Source: Grimontia hollisae CIP 101886
Lineage (GTDB): Bacteria; Pseudomonadota; Gammaproteobacteria; Enterobacterales; Vibrionaceae
Direction of reading: 5' to 3'
DNA length: 64,000 nucleotides
Assembly (NCBI RefSeq): GCF_000176515.1
Contig: NZ_ADAQ01000012.1
Span: 124,001-188,000 of the forward strand
In this document: one piece after another, positions 17,836-26,738 of the stretch
How the letters are laid out: each line of letters starts with the position of its first letter
Numbering within the stretch: the stretch's first letter is position 1
Position numbers and translations under genes: made by a program
Notes under the pieces: model-generated
What the model was told of the DNA's origin: nothing
Seen by the model: the letters and a program-made list of their open reading frames with translations, nothing else
The model's database searches: none

Positions 17836-19012
17836 CTAACCCCGGCGCGGCATCATACAACGCGATATTGCCATGATGCAGGCCAGCAACCGCTTTTGCC
17901 AAAGACAACCCAAGCCCAAGTCCGCCGTCTGTGCGGCTTTTATCTACACGGTATAACCGTTCAAAAACCCGTTCTTTTTCCTTATCCGCAATGCCGGGAC
18001 CATTGTCACAGACATCGACCCATACGGTACCATTTTCCGGTGTTTCGCCGCAGCGAAGCTGGATGTTGCTGCCGGCTGGGCAATAGCGCAGCGCATTTTC
18101 AATCAGGTTGGCAATTTGCTGGATTAATAGCTCCCGATCGCCCTGAATCATCAGCGGTACCGGGGATTTTTCCACCCGCAGTGTCATCTTCGCGTCTTCA
18201 GCGACATCACCATAAATTTCGGCAACGGTATCAACCACATCGTTCAGATCCAGCGGCATAAAACGGCTTCGTCGTGCGCCCGATTCAATCTGGGAAATTC
18301 GCAGCAAGGCATCAAAAATAGCCGCCAATCGCTGTGAATCATCCAGTGCTTTATCCAGCTCCAATAAAAACGTATCGCTGAGAGACGGCACAATGCGATT
18401 GGCATCTTCCCGCAAAATGAGCAGGTTATGACGAAGGCGGGTGATTGGCGTTTTCAGCTCATGGGCAATGTTGGCAGAAATATCGCTCATGGCAGCAACC
18501 GAACCTTCTAGGCGCGAAAGCATGTCATCGACAGAGACAGAGATACGCGCTAAATCATTGTAGATATATTTCACGTCAGTTCTTGCGGAAAGATCGCCAT
18601 CGGCTGCGGCATTAAGCACCCTTTCAATGCGGTTGATCCTTTTCTGGCTAACCCGGCTCATTACGATCACAAGCACAGTGGTAAACATCGACACCAGCAC
18701 ACCGGCAAGCACAAAGCCAGACGTCAACACCGCCAGAATTTCATCGTCTTCTATCGGATCATCGTCGACATCATAATGACGACCCTGAAGCAGTTCCTGA
18801 GATTCTTTCACTATCTCGCGATTCTGGTCTTTCAGTTCATGCTCTACATAGATAAACGTCACTGCGGCCATCAGCACCAGGCTTATCAAAGACACGCTGC
18901 CAAACATCAGGCCTTGCTGGATCGCAGAGCTTTTCATCCAAGCCGGCATTGCTGCCAGCAGTTTGTGTTTTGAAATGTGGCGATGGAAAAAGTCAGCAAG
19001 CTTGGCTTTCAT
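17807..19012 (-). CDS. Two-component sensor histidine kinase
   Basis: A 401-residue membrane kinase. TM1 lies at about 36-57 and TM2 at about 93-118, with a short acidic periplasmic loop (YDVDDDPIEDDE), then HAMP. The dimerisation domain has the phospho-acceptor His184 in NIAHELKTPITRLRH. The ATPase blocks are LIENALRYCP (N box), DNGPGIAD (G1) and GLGLGLSLAKAV (G2). The first codons overlap the response-regulator stop by 4 bp (ATGA). The acidic periplasmic loop and the PepSY gene upstream suggest sensing of cations or periplasmic conditions (inference). Confidence 0.9.
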   Translation of the reverse strand: MKAKLADFFHRHISKHKLLAAMPAWMKSSAIQQGLMFGSVSLISLVLMAAVTFIYVEHELKDQNREIVKESQELLQGRHYDVDDDPIEDDEILAVLTSGFVLAGVLVSMFTTVLVIVMSRVSQKRINRIERVLNAAADGDLSARTDVKYIYNDLARISVSVDDMLSRLEGSVAAMSDISANIAHELKTPITRLRHNLLILREDANRIVPSLSDTFLLELDKALDDSQRLAAIFDALLRISQIESGARRSRFMPLDLNDVVDTVAEIYGDVAEDAKMTLRVEKSPVPLMIQGDRELLIQQIANLIENALRYCPAGSNIQLRCGETPENGTVWVDVCDNGPGIADKEKERVFERLYRVDKSRTDGGLGLGLSLAKAVAGLHHGNIALYDAAPGLGVKVSIPVR

Positions 19013-19704
19013 TTCGCCTCTCCACTTTTCTGTTCAAGTTTGTAGCCCACACCGCGTACGGTTTGGATCAGTGTGTCACCAAACGGTTTTTCCAGCTTGT
19101 TACGAAGCCGGCTGATATGGGTTTCCACCACGCTGGTTTGAGGATCGAAGTGAATATCCCAGACGTGCTCCAGCAGCATGGTGCGGGTAATCACCCGTCC
19201 GGGATGGCGCAGAAACAGCTCAAGGATCCGGAACTCTTTCGGCTGTAAATCGAGGGGTTGTCCCCGGCGGGTAGCGGAGTGTTCAAACAGGTTCAATACC
19301 ACATCGCCATAACTGATTTCCGGCATCGCTTCAGTGGTTTTCAACACCGCACGCCGGGATAATGCAGTGACACGCGCTAAGAGCTCGGAAAACGCAAAGG
19401 GTTTGGTCAGGTAATCATCTCCCCCGGCTTCCAGCCCTTCAACACGATCGTCCACACCACCGAGCGCGGTCAGAAACAAAATAGGCGTGCCCACTTGTGC
19501 TGCGCGCAACGCTTTGACAAGAGAAAGGCCATCCAGCCCCGGTAACATCCGGTCCACAATCGCCACGTCATAATTCTCTGCCATGCACAGCGTCAGTGCA
19601 TGTTTTCCGTTGTCAGTAACCTCCACCTGATGACCTGCCTCGCGCAGGCCTTTTTCTACAAAACTGCTGAGGCTGACATCGTCCTCAACCAACAACACGC
19701 GCAT
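19009..19704 (-). CDS. OmpR/PhoB-family response regulator
   Basis: A 231-residue regulator. The receiver domain has Asp8/Asp9, phospho-acceptor Asp51 (AIVDRMLPG), a conserved Thr in LFLTALG and Lys in DDYLTKPFAF. The winged-helix DNA-binding C-terminus shows LQPKEFRILELFLRHPGRVITR and ETHISRLRNKLEKPFG. It is coupled to the downstream kinase by a 4-bp overlap and preceded by small-membrane-protein and PepSY genes in the same direction. Confidence 0.92.
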   Translation of the reverse strand: MRVLLVEDDVSLSSFVEKGLREAGHQVEVTDNGKHALTLCMAENYDVAIVDRMLPGLDGLSLVKALRAAQVGTPILFLTALGGVDDRVEGLEAGGDDYLTKPFAFSELLARVTALSRRAVLKTTEAMPEISYGDVVLNLFEHSATRRGQPLDLQPKEFRILELFLRHPGRVITRTMLLEHVWDIHFDPQTSVVETHISRLRNKLEKPFGDTLIQTVRGVGYKLEQKSGEAK

Positions 19705-19739
19705 TGGGTTTCTCTCTGTTCAGTGATGTAAGATGCGGT

Positions 19740-20006
19740 TTAAACAGCAACCGCAATCGATTCTGCTTCAGTTTTCTTTTCCTGTGGGTTGGCAATATCG
19801 CTAACCATCTGGCGTTGTTGCCATTTTGCCAGAATGATTGCAGCAATACCGGCCAACAGGCTGATCCCAAGTGTAACCAGTCCCAACATAAAAAGAAGGG
19901 AAAAAACGATCACACCGAACAACGCCTCAGTCGCCTCTTTCGACCATCGTTTGATCATGACTTTCATGCATTGCCATGTTGTAGGGGGGCTATTTTCGTC
20001 ACTCAT
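19740..20006 (-). CDS. Small two-segment membrane protein in the PepSY/two-component operon
   Basis: An 88-residue protein with one broad hydrophobic region (ALFGVIVFSLLFMLGLVTLGISLLAGIAAIILA, about residues 28-60) that can form two membrane spans, and charged ends. No named family is recognised. A good GGAGG site precedes the ATG. Its position between the PepSY protein and the response regulator suggests co-regulation, perhaps as an accessory of the kinase (inference). Confidence 0.65.
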   Translation of the reverse strand: MSDENSPPTTWQCMKVMIKRWSKEATEALFGVIVFSLLFMLGLVTLGISLLAGIAAIILAKWQQRQMVSDIANPQEKKTEAESIAVAV

Positions 20007-20072
20007 TTATACCTCCAATCGTGGGCATGACCGCCCCACAAAAAGATTTAGCGCGTTATGTGTTTCACTCGT

Positions 20073-20624
20073 TTATTTCACAACCTTCGCGTTGATGCGG
20101 GTTTCAACATGTCTGCCATTGGCATCCAGTAACTCAATGTCATACGATGGCTGACCATAATGGTCATCTTGCCCAATGCTCCACACTTTGCCACCGAATT
20201 CACTTTCTATGTTCATGGCTGCCTGTTCAAGTGACAACAAAGTCCCCCCCTGAATACCGTTCAACCACATCGCGTCTTCCATCAGTTCATCATCATGACC
20301 ATGGTGATCATCATGGTCACGTCGCTTGGTAAACATCACTTCGCCAGTCGTTGCATTAACAACGGCATGAATTTCTTCTCCCGGCGTTTTAAGCAATTCA
20401 ATCTCATACACCGCCTGTCCCCTTTCCGCATCACGCTCCGCTTCGAACGCGACGCCGCCGGTGGCGTTTTTGGCAATCTCAACAGCCTGAATCAGACTCA
20501 CTGCGTCTTCATGCAGTGACGCGGGCGCATCATCATCCGCAGTCGCGGTGCTTGCTGCCAGCATGGCACCCATACCCAACACAACAGAAACAATAGCAGG
20601 CTTAAAAATCATTGTTTTTTTCAC
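20073..20624 (-). CDS. Periplasmic protein with two PepSY domains
   Basis: A 183-residue exported protein. The start is GTG at 20624 with GAGGA 7 bases ahead. The signal peptide ends near TATADDD. Two PepSY repeats follow: ALEIAKNATGG-type (here VEIAKNATGGVAFEAE...YEIELLKTPGEE, about residues 46-100) and EQAAMNIESEFGGKV...YDIELLDANGRHVET (about 130-178). A His/Asp-rich linker between them (RDHDDHHGHDD) could bind metal ions. PepSY proteins often sit beside PhoPQ-like systems and modulate periplasmic proteases or kinases. Here the gene opens the two-component operon. Confidence 0.8.
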   Translation of the reverse strand: MKKTMIFKPAIVSVVLGMGAMLAASTATADDDAPASLHEDAVSLIQAVEIAKNATGGVAFEAERDAERGQAVYEIELLKTPGEEIHAVVNATTGEVMFTKRRDHDDHHGHDDELMEDAMWLNGIQGGTLLSLEQAAMNIESEFGGKVWSIGQDDHYGQPSYDIELLDANGRHVETRINAKVVK

Positions 20625-20792
20625 GGTGTCATCCTCGTTATTGGTGATATCTCTACAGGGTTATCCCTGTCTACATGGCTATGCTACGAAACCGGGTTTT
20701 CACCAACTTTTCCCGAACTATACATTTTTGTAAGGTTTTTAGCGCAAGGGTGTCTTGAATCGACACACAAGGCCATTATTCCCATATACAAC

Positions 20793-20814
20793 AAAGCCCG
20801 GACATCCGGGCTTT
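20793..20814. terminator. Intrinsic terminator hairpin
   Basis: A perfect 10-bp stem AAAGCCCGGA/TCCGGGCTTT has a 2-base loop. It lies just downstream of the DUF3297 gene (minus strand) and near the promoter of the PepSY operon. Confidence 0.75.
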
Positions 20815-20839
20815 AATGTTCAATGGGTTATCAACACGC

Positions 20840-21088
20840 TTAGAGGTAGTACGCTTCTACCTTTCCTTTCAGCGTGATCAGCAGTGGCTGGCCACGGCGA
20901 TCCAGTGCTTTAGGTGAAGGAATTTTGATCCAGCCCTCGCTGATACAATACTCTTCAACATCAGTGCGCTCTTTGCCATTAAAGCGAATGCCGATGTCGT
21001 ACTGGAAGCATTCTTCCACAAAATGTGGGCTGCGGGGATTACCGGAAAGGCGGTCTGGCAAAGCGGGTTTTGAAGTTGTGTCGTTCAT
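20840..21088 (-). CDS. DUF3297 family small protein
   Basis: An 82-residue soluble protein with the compact DUF3297 pattern: PDRLSGNPRSPHFVEECF, IGIRFNGKERTDVEEYCISEGWI, and PKALDRRGQPLLITLKGKVEAYY. The family is common in Proteobacteria and has no known activity. Monocistronic, with its own terminator. Confidence 0.8.
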   Translation of the reverse strand: MNDTTSKPALPDRLSGNPRSPHFVEECFQYDIGIRFNGKERTDVEEYCISEGWIKIPSPKALDRRGQPLLITLKGKVEAYYL

Positions 21089-21302
21089 CTTAATGACCTG
21101 ATATCAGTAAAAAGTGCGTCATTGTAGAACGAAGCCAGCCCAGCGCTCAAGGGCACCGGCAGGCTTTGTTACTTTCTGGCCTGCAAGGTTTTTTCCGCGC
21201 TCAGGAAAAACAAATACTGTGCTTTATCCTCCTGTCGCAGCCGTCATTGGGCTGCCCCGGGCCGCCAACTGTGAAAAGGAGCGCTGCTGATACAACAGGT
21301 TC

Positions 21303-21758
21303 TTATACGCTTTGCACGACGGGCATCACTTGTGCAAGTTTAAGGTAAGCATGCAACTTACCGTTTTTATACTCAATAGCGGAATGGATATTCACCGATT
21401 TATTGGCAATCACACGGCTTCGGTAAGTGTTGTTGTTTTTCACAATGTCCAAATCCAACACGCCTTGCTCCAACTTCCACCAGCCTTTGGCTGGCAAGCG
21501 GTTGAACAGCGTAAACTCTTCCAGGGTACCGTCTTCATTCAGCAACAATTCGGTCACGTAGCCAGCGCTGCAGGTTTTAATCCAACGCTGGCCTTTTACA
21601 TCAGAGGCAGAAAACGGGCGCTTGCCTGACATCCAGTCAAAGAGGGCAATAGCATCGACCTCTGACACCTCAGGCAGCTGTTCAATGTCCAGCATGGCGG
21701 CAGTCGCGGATTCACGCATAAAAAGCTGTAAGTACGAGCTGTTGATTTGTTTTTGCAT
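21303..21758 (-). CDS. Conserved-looking soluble protein of unknown function
   Basis: A 151-residue protein without signal peptide or membrane span. The N-terminal half is helical (LQLFMRESATAAMLDIEQLPEVS) and the C-terminal half alternates strands (GYVTELLLNEDGTLEEFTLF, GWWKLEQGVLDLDIV, YRSRVIANKSVNIHSAIEYKNG), suggesting a small beta-barrel or lipocalin-like fold. I do not recognise a named family. Codon use matches the neighbours, so it is probably a real gene. Confidence 0.6.
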   Translation of the reverse strand: MQKQINSSYLQLFMRESATAAMLDIEQLPEVSEVDAIALFDWMSGKRPFSASDVKGQRWIKTCSAGYVTELLLNEDGTLEEFTLFNRLPAKGWWKLEQGVLDLDIVKNNNTYRSRVIANKSVNIHSAIEYKNGKLHAYLKLAQVMPVVQSV

Positions 21759-22019
21759 CGCTTACTTCACTGTCATTCCTTGAAAAATATGAAGATATAC
21801 ACATCTACCAACAGCTTCACCTCTCTTTGTGTAGGAATGTTAACCCGCACCTAAAACAGTCGCCTTTCACAGCGCTATTTAACATCCAGCCCCCTATGCG
21901 GCTCACTGTAAATGCATTTCTCTTGCGCTATATCAAAAACAAGCGCCTTGTGTCGCTGGAGAGGCACAGAGGTGTGGACTATCTTTTTAAACAGGTATGT
22001 ACACTGTCAGGCGGGGATT

Positions 22020-22349
22020 ATGCGCTACCTCATTATTAAAACGATCATTATAAGTTCAACGCTGTTTTCGGGTTTTTGCCTTGCTACCAGCGAGCAGGTA
22101 GGAGAAGTGGTGACAGAGAAAAATGAAGCAATCTGCAAACAGAAATTCGCTCAGGAACTGTTCACCCAACAACGGATCTTTAGCTCAGAGCGCAGTGGCC
22201 CAGAAAAGCGCCGTGTTGCTGAACGTAAAATTGAAGCTGCACGCCTGAAATACAACGATACAGCGAGTTATTGTGATGCGTATGAAAAATTAATCACCTT
22301 TGAGCCCGAAACCCTGGATCGCCGCCCTGGCGATGCTCAGTTCAAATGA
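22020..22349 (+). CDS. Small exported protein of unknown function
   Basis: A 109-residue protein with a signal peptide MRYLIIKTIIISSTLFSGFCLA and a charged, helical mature part containing two Cys (AICKQKF, SYCDAYEK) that could form a disulfide. The start at 22020 has GCGGGG just upstream; longer in-frame versions from 21912 lack export logic. It is followed 87 bp later by creA on the same strand. Confidence 0.6.
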   Translation: MRYLIIKTIIISSTLFSGFCLATSEQVGEVVTEKNEAICKQKFAQELFTQQRIFSSERSGPEKRRVAERKIEAARLKYNDTASYCDAYEKLITFEPETLDRRPGDAQFK

Positions 22350-22436
22350 CCTTTCCGGCAGTGCAGGTCGATGTTAGACAACAGACACAAGTCACTGATA
22401 AAGTGATTCGAATAACGGATAATGACAGGTACTGCC

Positions 22437-22943
22437 ATGTTTTCTTCTTCAACACGTTTTTCCTCTAAACCACTCCGCGCTTTGGTTGCGGCCGCTGCGT
22501 TTGGTCTTGCCCTGAGCGGATGTTCTGACGATGAAGTGGGTAATGTCAGCTTGGGACTGTTTACAACCAAGGACATCAAGATCCAGATTTTTAACGATCC
22601 TGAAGTACCGGGCGTCACTTGCCATATCAGCCACGTGAAAGCCGATCTTGATTTCTCTGATCCCTCTGACATGGGCATTTCCTGCCGCCAAACCGGCGAA
22701 ATCACTGAAGAGATGATCGCCAATGTGGATAAATCAAAATCCGGTGAGGTGGTGTTCACCGCCTCGAAAAGCATTCTATTCAAGTCGATGAAAATCCGCC
22801 GCATTTTCGACGCCGAAAACCAGACACTGATGTATCTTTCCTACTCCACCAAAGAAACTCAGGGCAGCCACAAACACAGTTTATCTACAGTGCCGTTGTG
22901 GGGAACAAAGGCATGGAAAGCACCGGAACAGGATAATAAATAA
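22437..22943 (+). CDS. creA: CreA family protein
   Basis: An exported protein of about 168 residues with a lipobox-like ALSGC in its leader (RALVAAAAFGLALSGC). The CreA-family core shows DDEVGNVSLGLFTTKDIKIQIF, DPEVPGVTCHISHVKA, DPSDMGISCRQTGEI and SKSILFKSMKIRRIFDAENQTLMYLSYS. Function is unknown despite wide conservation. I favour the ATG at 22437 (AGG 7 bases ahead); the ATG at 22422 would add five residues. Confidence 0.8.
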   Translation: MFSSSTRFSSKPLRALVAAAAFGLALSGCSDDEVGNVSLGLFTTKDIKIQIFNDPEVPGVTCHISHVKADLDFSDPSDMGISCRQTGEITEEMIANVDKSKSGEVVFTASKSILFKSMKIRRIFDAENQTLMYLSYSTKETQGSHKHSLSTVPLWGTKAWKAPEQDNK

Positions 22944-23036
22944 ACACTCGTGTTCTCTCTCTCTGCATCTTCACGTTTAATGGGCATATAATCACCGCCT
23001 ATTTATCCAGACAATCAAAATAAAAGAGATTGGTGA

Positions 23037-24974
23037 ATGAAGAGCAATTCAATAAACATCAGAGAACAAAATACGTACATAGACGAAAATGAAAGTCTTG
23101 GCTTTGTTGCAGATACTACAATAAAAATACTTTGTATTACTGCCTACCCGGGGGTTTTAGCTGCTGATATAGTCAAAAAGTTTCCAAGAGTTATCAGTGG
23201 CATCATGGCTTTCTGTTTATTTAGCAAGTCATCCGCATATAGAATAAACACCAATAACAACAGTTTGCAAATTAACAATTACAATAATAATGAAAATCGA
23301 TACCTACATCCTGTTTTAGAAGAGTGCAATAAGCTAAAACCAAGAAAAAAAGACATTCAAGACATAACAAAGCACACTAATTGTTTATTGGCTCATGCAA
23401 GAGATAAAATACCTGAACGTGTTATTGAAACAAGGTTACCTAAAAATGTTTATAAAAACATTCAAGACATGTCATATGTATTACCTGCTGTATCAGTTTT
23501 GGAGCAAATGGATTCATTAAAAGAAAATAACCACTCAAAAGATTTCCTTCGGTTTATACTAGGTGTTCCTGTCTCAGATAGCACTCATCATGAATTAAGT
23601 AATTTATGTGGTTTGAGAGAAATGTTCGACGCTGCGTCACAAGCGAAGGAGCTTGTTGATGTTTTTATTGGTGATATTAAGAACCTTATTAACGATAAAG
23701 AATTAACAGAACCAATGGTCGAGCATTTTCAATATCATTTTTTAAAAACATACAGAGATAACATCCCCAAAAATATGGGAGAAGCAATTAAGTTAGGATT
23801 TAATACCTTTTGGAATGGTGGGCCTACAGAAAGCGCCTTATTAATAAAAGCATTGGACGATATTGATAAAAGAAGAGAGAGAATATCTTGGAGCCCACAA
23901 ACAATACACTCTTTAACGCTAATATCTCATGCATGGGAATCTGCAATAAATATTATTTTACCAGAAAAAAGTGCTCTTGATTCTATTATTGCACTAGGAA
24001 AGTCAATAACAAAATCTAGAACGACTTTTTGCGATTATGTGAGAACTGCAGCCTCTGTTGGCGCAGCGATATCAACACATCCCCAAATTAAATCAAAAGG
24101 TGAAATGGTTGGTCGCATACATTCAACAGAACAAATAAGAAAAAATGCATATCATTTAAATGATCATTTGCATAGACATCAATCTCAGAAAAAAATACCA
24201 TCATCAGAACTTATTACGGCAGATTTAGAACATAACCTAAAAGACGCTATCAGAGAAACTCAAGATAAGCTATCGTTAAACGATCTTGATAATAATAGCA
24301 TTAAAATCCGGTGTAAGAGGGCTGGTGTTAGATGCATTCCTTTCCGTAGAAGAAATAATGGAAATAGAGATGAAAACTCAAGAAGAACTAACAGGGTTAA
24401 CCAAGAAGAATCTCATATTAATTTAATTGATGCCAGTGCAGGACTGTCATATTTTAAAGAAAATCCGTCTGCATTCTTACATGAAAACTCTTTAGTGTCT
24501 GGTTACTTTGAAGATGGCGCAGAGGCGTATTTCAATCGCATATCTGATAAAAAATATCAAATTTCCACAACAAAACTCTCTGACTCAGTGTCTGTTAGTG
24601 TTGAGTATTTAAATGTTATAAAGGAAGATACTACTGACCTTAATAACATATCTGGTGTAGATATTGATGGTTTAGAAAAGAATATTATTGCCACCCCATT
24701 GTTAACGGGCTGTACAATGGCATTGAAAATAAAAAATGGGAAGCGATATTTATCACATGTTCAACCTGTCAGTGAAACTAATACAAATCGGCATTTAGAT
24801 TTACAGAAGGAACTTACCCAGAAAGGGTATGAGACTTATGGGCCACAAGATTATCGTGAAGATCCTACAAGATTTTTCGGAATAAAAGAAGATAATAACT
24901 GGCATTTTTACACTCAGAAATTAAACGGAAATACGATTGTTGTCAAAGAAGTTTTTAAAACAAGAAACATGTAA
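23037..24974 (+). CDS. AT-rich orphan protein with a putative CNF1/CheD/BLF1-like glutamine deamidase C-terminus
   Basis: A 645-residue protein with no close family I can name. Residues about 31-63 are a hydrophobic stretch that does not look like a cleavable signal. The middle is helical and polar. A strongly basic linker (KIRCKRAGVRC, IPFRRRNNGNR) occupies about 423-446. Near the C-terminus, ATPLLTGCTMALKIKNGKRY contains Cys559, and His574 follows 15 residues later. LxGC with a His 15 residues downstream matches the catalytic Cys866/His881 spacing of CNF1 and the LSGC motif of BLF1/CheD-type deamidases. The gene is clearly more AT-rich and Asn-rich than its neighbours and stands alone between core genes, suggesting transfer. 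Delivery route and target are unknown. The fold call rests on a short motif only. Confidence 0.6.
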   Translation: MKSNSINIREQNTYIDENESLGFVADTTIKILCITAYPGVLAADIVKKFPRVISGIMAFCLFSKSSAYRINTNNNSLQINNYNNNENRYLHPVLEECNKLKPRKKDIQDITKHTNCLLAHARDKIPERVIETRLPKNVYKNIQDMSYVLPAVSVLEQMDSLKENNHSKDFLRFILGVPVSDSTHHELSNLCGLREMFDAASQAKELVDVFIGDIKNLINDKELTEPMVEHFQYHFLKTYRDNIPKNMGEAIKLGFNTFWNGGPTESALLIKALDDIDKRRERISWSPQTIHSLTLISHAWESAINIILPEKSALDSIIALGKSITKSRTTFCDYVRTAASVGAAISTHPQIKSKGEMVGRIHSTEQIRKNAYHLNDHLHRHQSQKKIPSSELITADLEHNLKDAIRETQDKLSLNDLDNNSIKIRCKRAGVRCIPFRRRNNGNRDENSRRTNRVNQEESHINLIDASAGLSYFKENPSAFLHENSLVSGYFEDGAEAYFNRISDKKYQISTTKLSDSVSVSVEYLNVIKEDTTDLNNISGVDIDGLEKNIIATPLLTGCTMALKIKNGKRYLSHVQPVSETNTNRHLDLQKELTQKGYETYGPQDYREDPTRFFGIKEDNNWHFYTQKLNGNTIVVKEVFKTRNM

Positions 24975-25173
24975 CTCTTAGATAATAAGAGAGAAAAAAG
25001 TACCAAGGTGAACGCATAAGTTACAGTATTGTGAAATCCAATCCATGCAATCGCCTTGGTCACGTTTGTGAACATTTTGTATTCAATTCTTGTCTGTCAA
25101 TCGACTTTATTAAATTGGGTTTTCACTCCACTGCCGTTAAAATACCGATGTTGATATTAACAAGGTATTTACC

Positions 25174-25752
25174 ATGATCACTTTTCCTTCCAAAGACCTC
25201 GTTGAAAAGCAAACCACAAAATGGCTGGAAGACGTTGTCATTGGCTTGAACCTTTGCCCTTTCGCCGCAAAGCCACAACGCAACAAACAGATCAAAATCG
25301 AAGTCTGTGAAGCACAGGACGATCACGCGGTGATGGAATGTATCCTGACAGAGCTGACCCAGCTGGATAACAGCAACGCGGCAGAGCTAGAAACCACCAT
25401 CGTAGTGACACCCAACCACTTTCAGGATTTTGATGACTATAACCAGTTCCTGGATGTCGCAGATATGCTGATTGACCAGTTTGGCTGGCGTGGCATTTTT
25501 CAAATCGCGAGCTTTCACCCCCATTACTGTTTTGCTGACACCACGCCTGATGATGACAGCAACCTGACCAACCGCTCCCCCTTTCCGATGTTTCACCTTA
25601 TCCGGGAAGCCAGCATTGAGAAAGCATTAAAGCATTATGGCGGGAACGCGGAAGACATCCCCCAGATAAATATCGACCGCGTTTGTGGCTTATCTGAAGA
25701 CGAGAAAAAAGTGCTGTTCCCTTACCTGTTCAGGGCGCACCCACACAGCTAA
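25174..25752 (+). CDS. DUF1415 family protein
   Basis: A 192-residue soluble protein with the DUF1415 signature: TTKWLEDVVIGLNLCPFA near the N-terminus, TTIVVTPNHFQDFDDYNQFL, and IFQIASFHPHYCFADT followed by NRSPFPMFHLIREASI. Conserved Cys and His residues hint at a metal or redox site, but no function is established. Its last 23 bases overlap the 3' end of the convergent FAH-family gene. Confidence 0.85.
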   Translation: MITFPSKDLVEKQTTKWLEDVVIGLNLCPFAAKPQRNKQIKIEVCEAQDDHAVMECILTELTQLDNSNAAELETTIVVTPNHFQDFDDYNQFLDVADMLIDQFGWRGIFQIASFHPHYCFADTTPDDDSNLTNRSPFPMFHLIREASIEKALKHYGGNAEDIPQINIDRVCGLSEDEKKVLFPYLFRAHPHS

Positions 25753-26395
25753 ACCTTGCCAGCTCCTTACCGGAAAGGGTCAGCCTTAACACATCCCCCG
25801 GAGCAAGTTGCCCCACCCCTTTTGGTGTGCCGGTAAGCACAATATCCCCCGGCATCAGAGTAAAGAATTGGGTTAAATGGCAAATCAGCGCAACCACAGG
25901 GGTAATCATCATGCGGGTATTCCCCCGTTGGCAGGGAGTACCATTAATGTCCAGGCCGTATTCTGTTGCGGCCAAATCAATATGTTCAAAGGGAACAAAC
26001 GGGCTCTGCACACAACTGCCATCAAACGCTTTCGCTACCTCCCACGGTAAGCCTTTTTCTTTCAGTTTATTTTGTGCTTCGCGACGGGTGAGATCCAGCG
26101 CCACCCCTATACCCACAATGGCATCCAGCACCGCCTCGGGGTTGGCACAAGTCAGGGGCTTACCGATCAACACAGACAGTTCGGCTTCATAGTGAATAGG
26201 CGCTAACCACTCACGGAGCACAAGCGCAGAACCCGTACCTACGAAGGACGTAGCAGGTTTGATGAAAAGCACTGGCTCATCAGGGACAGGGTTATCGAGC
26301 TCTTTGGCATGTTCTACATAGTTACGTCCAATACACACAGCTTTACCCGCCGTTAGCCCGACTTGCGTTCCGTCTATCCACACATGTGTATACAT
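25730..26395 (-). CDS. Fumarylacetoacetate hydrolase family protein (YcgM/FAHD1-like)
   Basis: A 221-residue single-domain FAH enzyme. CIGRNYVEHAKEL at the N-terminus, the metal-ligand block IHYEAELSVLIGK (two Glu), LDLTRREAQ, and MPGDIVLTGTPKGVGQL near the C-terminus are all present. Members hydrolyse acylpyruvates or act on oxaloacetate using Mg/Mn. The start has GGAGA 5 bases ahead. It is convergent with DUF1415, overlapping by 23 bp. Confidence 0.88.
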   Translation of the reverse strand: MYTHVWIDGTQVGLTAGKAVCIGRNYVEHAKELDNPVPDEPVLFIKPATSFVGTGSALVLREWLAPIHYEAELSVLIGKPLTCANPEAVLDAIVGIGVALDLTRREAQNKLKEKGLPWEVAKAFDGSCVQSPFVPFEHIDLAATEYGLDINGTPCQRGNTRMMITPVVALICHLTQFFTLMPGDIVLTGTPKGVGQLAPGDVLRLTLSGKELARFSCVGAP

Positions 26396-26738
26396 TTATT
26401 TCTCCTGACCCTTGGTAATATCGCTCACTGTAACAGACACTTAGCATAACCATAAAAAGCTAACCTACGCATGAAAAGTTAGGCAGCTGGACCTCTACCT
26501 CAACCAACCATCCCGCCTGCAAACCGGTTCCACAGATATTGCTGGACCGCGTCGGGTTCCTCATCTGTGCAGCATGTTTCACTCCTGATAAAACACGATC
26601 TTAGATGGATTTTTCCGCCTGTTCTTGCCATTTGGTAAGACCTCGCTTGCAATTTATTAAATGGCACGTTGTTGGATTTGTCGGTCAGGTTAAGGCTTAG
26701 AGTATCAATACTACTGTGAAGCCATTGACCGGAACCAA
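26396..26738. other. Divergent intergenic region without a recognisable gene
   Basis: About 340 bp between the FAH-family gene (minus) and the HAD phosphatase (plus). It must contain both promoters. An open frame on the minus strand runs through it into the HAD gene, but it has no signal or family motif and I treat it as a shadow. No repeats or terminators were seen. Confidence 0.4.
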
